Part shown: piece by piece, positions 62,080-64,000 of the stretch | Position numbering within the stretch: position 1 is the stretch's first letter | Layout: each line of letters begins with the position of its first letter | Source of the DNA: Marivivens aquimaris | GTDB taxonomy: Bacteria > Pseudomonadota > Alphaproteobacteria > Rhodobacterales > Rhodobacteraceae | Assembly (NCBI RefSeq): GCF_015220045.1 | Contig: NZ_JADBGB010000001.1 | Coordinates: forward strand, 372,001-436,000 | DNA: 64,000 bases | Direction of reading: 5' to 3' | Program-made: the position numbers and the translations under genes | Notes under the pieces: model-generated | The model's input: the letters and a program-made list of their open reading frames with translations, nothing else | Told to the model about the DNA's origin: nothing | The model's database searches: none

Positions 62080-62143
62080 GGAGGGGCGCTGCCCCTCTGG
62101 CCTGCGGCCATTCACCCCGGGATATTTGGAGCACAAAGGCAGG
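62079..62143 (-). repeat. Dispersed intergenic repeat, copy F
   Basis: GGAGGGGCGCTGCCCCTC hairpin, then CACCCCGGGATATTTGGAGC; reverse orientation of copies A, B and E, between the convergent MATE and ArsC-like genes. Confidence 0.6.
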
Positions 62144-62479
62144 TCAGAGGATGGCGAGCATGTTTTCCGGCGGGCGGCCGATCGCAGCTTTGCTGCCGTT
62201 GATCAGGATCGGTCGCTCGATCAGGCGGGGATGCGCGATCATTGCGTCGATGAGCGTGGCTTCGTCCGCGGCGGCGAGGTTCAGATCCTTGAACTCTTTC
62301 TCCTTTTTCCGCGCGAGGTCGTTGGCAGTGATGCCGAGCATTGTCAGCAATTCGCGCAGTTCGTCCGCGTCCGGCGGTGTTTCAAGGTATAGGCGTATCG
62401 AGGGATCAAAGCCGTTGTCCTTGAGCAGGGCGAGGGTCTCGCGGCTTTTGGAGCAGCGCGGATTGTGCCAGAGGATCAT
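62144..62479 (-). CDS. ArsC-family protein, glutaredoxin-linked arsenate reductase type
   Basis: The 111-residue protein begins [18 protein letters not shown], with the catalytic Cys9 and no second cysteine, as in glutaredoxin-dependent ArsC. Arg89 in [11 protein letters not shown] stabilises the thiolate. Arsenate reduction is the family activity, but no other ars gene is near. ATG 62479 begins the fold and overlaps the pyrD stop by four bases; a TTG at 62485 is also possible. It is the last gene of a three-gene unit (DUF952, pyrD, this). Confidence 0.88.
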   Translation of the reverse strand: MILWHNPRCSKSRETLALLKDNGFDPSIRLYLETPPDADELRELLTMLGITANDLARKKEKEFKDLNLAAADEATLIDAMIAHPRLIERPILINGSKAAIGRPPENMLAIL

Positions 62480-63528
62480 GTCCAATCGCTCCGTCCTGTG
62501 CCGATGGCATCTGCTATGTTCGCAAAACCGTCGCGAGCAAGGAGTTGGTCGAGGCCCTTGGTGATCTCGTCCACGAGGCTGATGCCGCCGTAGACCAGCG
62601 CGGTATAGAGCTGGACCGCCGACGCGCCGGCGCGGATTTTCTGGTAGGCCTGTTCCGCCGAGCCGATGCCGCCGACGCCGATGATCGGCAGGGTGGTCAT
62701 GCCCGAGAGCGCGGCGAGGATGCGGGTCGACTTTTCGAAAAGCGGCTGGCCGGAGAGGCCGCCTTTTTCATCGCGGTGCACGCTGGCGAGGCCGTCGCGC
62801 GACAGGGTGGTGTTTGTCGCGATGATGCCTGCGATGCCGGAGGTGTTCGCCACATCGGCCACGTCGGCAAGCTCGTCCGGCGACAGGTCGGGGGCGATTT
62901 TCAGGAAGACGGGCAACGGTCGGGCGAGGCCGGCGTTGGTTTCCAGAACGCCGTTCAGCAGCGCGGAGAGGGCGGCTTTGCCCTGAAGGTCGCGCAGTTT
63001 TTCCGTGTTCGGGCTGGAGACGTTGACGGTGGCAAAGTCGAGGTGTGCACCGCAGCGGTCCAGTACCTTGGCGAAGTCGGAGGCGCGGTCCTCGCTGTCC
63101 TTGTTCGCGCCGAGGTTCAGACCGATGATGGCGTTCTGAGGGCGTTTGGACAGGCGATCAGCGGCGGCTTCCATGCCTTCGTTATTAAAGCCGAAGCGGT
63201 TGATCGCGGCTTCGTCCTCGGTCAGGCGGAAGAGGCGCGGTTTGGGGTTGCCAGGCTGCGGGCGGGGCGTGATGGCGCCGACCTCGACAAAGCCGAAGCC
63301 GCAGCGGGCGAGGGGATGCAGCACCGTCGCGTTTTTATCGAACCCAGCGGCGAGGCCCACGGGGTTGGGCAGCGCAAGGCCGGCCACGGTCGTTTTCAGG
63401 CGCGGCGTGGAATAGGGGCCGGATTTCGGGCCAAGGCCCATTGACAGCGATTTGAGGGCGATGCCGTGGGCGGCTTCGGGATCGACGCTGCGCAGCGCCT
63501 TCATACCAAGCTGTTCGATCAGGCTCAT
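62476..63528 (-). CDS. pyrD: Dihydroorotate dehydrogenase (quinone), class 2
   Basis: The 350-residue flavoprotein oxidises dihydroorotate to orotate in pyrimidine synthesis, passing electrons to quinones at the inner membrane. It has the class 2 N-terminal amphipathic helix ([20 protein letters not shown]), [36 protein letters not shown] (catalytic Ser region), [12 protein letters not shown] and [15 protein letters not shown] 63528 is chosen; the longer frame would cover the DUF952 gene. Both ends overlap neighbours by four bases. Confidence 0.96.
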   Translation of the reverse strand: MSLIEQLGMKALRSVDPEAAHGIALKSLSMGLGPKSGPYSTPRLKTTVAGLALPNPVGLAAGFDKNATVLHPLARCGFGFVEVGAITPRPQPGNPKPRLFRLTEDEAAINRFGFNNEGMEAAADRLSKRPQNAIIGLNLGANKDSEDRASDFAKVLDRCGAHLDFATVNVSSPNTEKLRDLQGKAALSALLNGVLETNAGLARPLPVFLKIAPDLSPDELADVADVANTSGIAGIIATNTTLSRDGLASVHRDEKGGLSGQPLFEKSTRILAALSGMTTLPIIGVGGIGSAEQAYQKIRAGASAVQLYTALVYGGISLVDEITKGLDQLLARDGFANIADAIGTGRSDWT

Positions 63529-63860
63529 GCGAGGTCCGGAAACTGGTGCGTGCCGTCGACCAGCGGCAGGGGCTTCTGCCAGATGATGTCGGTCAAACGC
63601 AGGTTGCGATAGATGTGCGGGAAAAGCTGGCCACCACGGGAGGGCTCCCACTTCAGCTCGTCGCCGAAGCTGTCGGACTCGAGCGCGAGGAGGACCAGAC
63701 CGTCTTCGCCAGCGAAGTGCTTGGCGGCGGTTTCCTTGGCCTGCTCGGCGGTCGAGGTGTGGACGTAACCGTCGGTGATATCGATCGGCGCACCGGCGGT
63801 TTCACCGTTCGCTTGAAGGGCGGCCCATTCGTCCGCGCGGAAGATTTTGTAGATCAGCAT
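63525..63860 (-). CDS. DUF952-family protein
   Basis: The 111-residue protein matches DUF952: [59 protein letters not shown]. Members are small cytosolic proteins of unknown function, related in shape to glutathione-S-transferase-like or ADP-ribosyl-binding folds only by guess. It leads the transcript with pyrD, overlapping it by ATGA. The 140 bases upstream to the window end hold its promoter. Confidence 0.87.
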   Translation of the reverse strand: MLIYKIFRADEWAALQANGETAGAPIDITDGYVHTSTAEQAKETAAKHFAGEDGLVLLALESDSFGDELKWEPSRGGQLFPHIYRNLRLTDIIWQKPLPLVDGTHQFPDLA

Positions 63861-64000
63861 GAGACGTCTGATGCATGGAGTGCCTCTTTTGGTCAAGTTC
63901 ACCCGACGTCACTGCCCGAAAAAGATGCGCCGCTGTTTACGAGACTGTCGCAATCGTTGCGTAGTCGATCATACGAAGACGGTTTGTTTGACTTGTTAGT

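Overview
The window is a dense, GC-rich alphaproteobacterial chromosome segment, most likely from the Rhodobacteraceae/Roseobacter group. The evidence is gene content and style: a class I-gamma-type aminotransferase, flavin-dependent thymidylate synthase ThyX, SdhE, an LdtR-like MarR regulator, PrpE, a malic enzyme fused to a phosphotransacetylase-like domain, tandem MerR regulators beside fatty-acid oxidation genes, many 1-17 bp gene overlaps, and a dispersed intergenic repeat with a core like 'AAATACCTCGGGGG'. No rRNA, tRNA or CRISPR array was recognised.

Layout. 1-8 kb: end of a sugar-nucleotide epimerase, a LysR regulator with a DUF2461 gene broken by one stop codon, a MATE exporter, an aminotransferase divergent from an XRE-sdhE pair, an LdtR-like regulator, a DUF1194 protein and glyoxalase I. 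7.8-10.2 kb: a surface-lipoprotein pair, made of an acidic lipoprotein and a Slam-like outer-membrane barrel. 10.4-16.3 kb: thyX, a cold-shock gene, an ArsC/Spx-like gene, thrS, and an MFS-hydrolase pair. 16.4-28.8 kb: a hydrolase lacking its serine, a WYL regulator opposite a Rid protein, an Lhr-type helicase, meaB-hydrolase, rpmB, a copper-chaperone pair, a tyrosine phosphatase, an MFS transporter and lepA.

28.8-32.9 kb is the only clearly accessory stretch. It has an AT-rich orphan membrane gene, a complete IS3-family element (IS407-like) with an A-AAA-AAC frameshift site, a small gene whose 3' end is replaced by the IS, a cluster of GGGTGCGA-type repeats, and two copies of a two-gene cassette. 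Each cassette pairs a 60-72 aa membrane protein with a 26-aa membrane peptide, and the copies flank an FMN-binding split-barrel gene.

32.9-64 kb returns to core metabolism: glyA, nadK, prpE and maeB with candidate operators; a tightly overlapped nucleoside-salvage operon (cdd-deoA-deoB-add-upp); a SPOR envelope protein; an acyl-CoA ligase, a two-gene beta-oxidation set (fadJ, fadA), an acyl-CoA dehydrogenase and two MerR regulators; two thioesterases with a MATE exporter; and pyrD with an ArsC-like and a DUF952 gene.

Functionally the window joins acyl-CoA and propionate use (prpE, meaB, fad genes, acyl-CoA dehydrogenase), anaplerosis (maeB), one-carbon and nucleotide metabolism (glyA, thyX, pyrD, salvage operon) and envelope functions. 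All family names rest on motif reading by eye; no database search was run.
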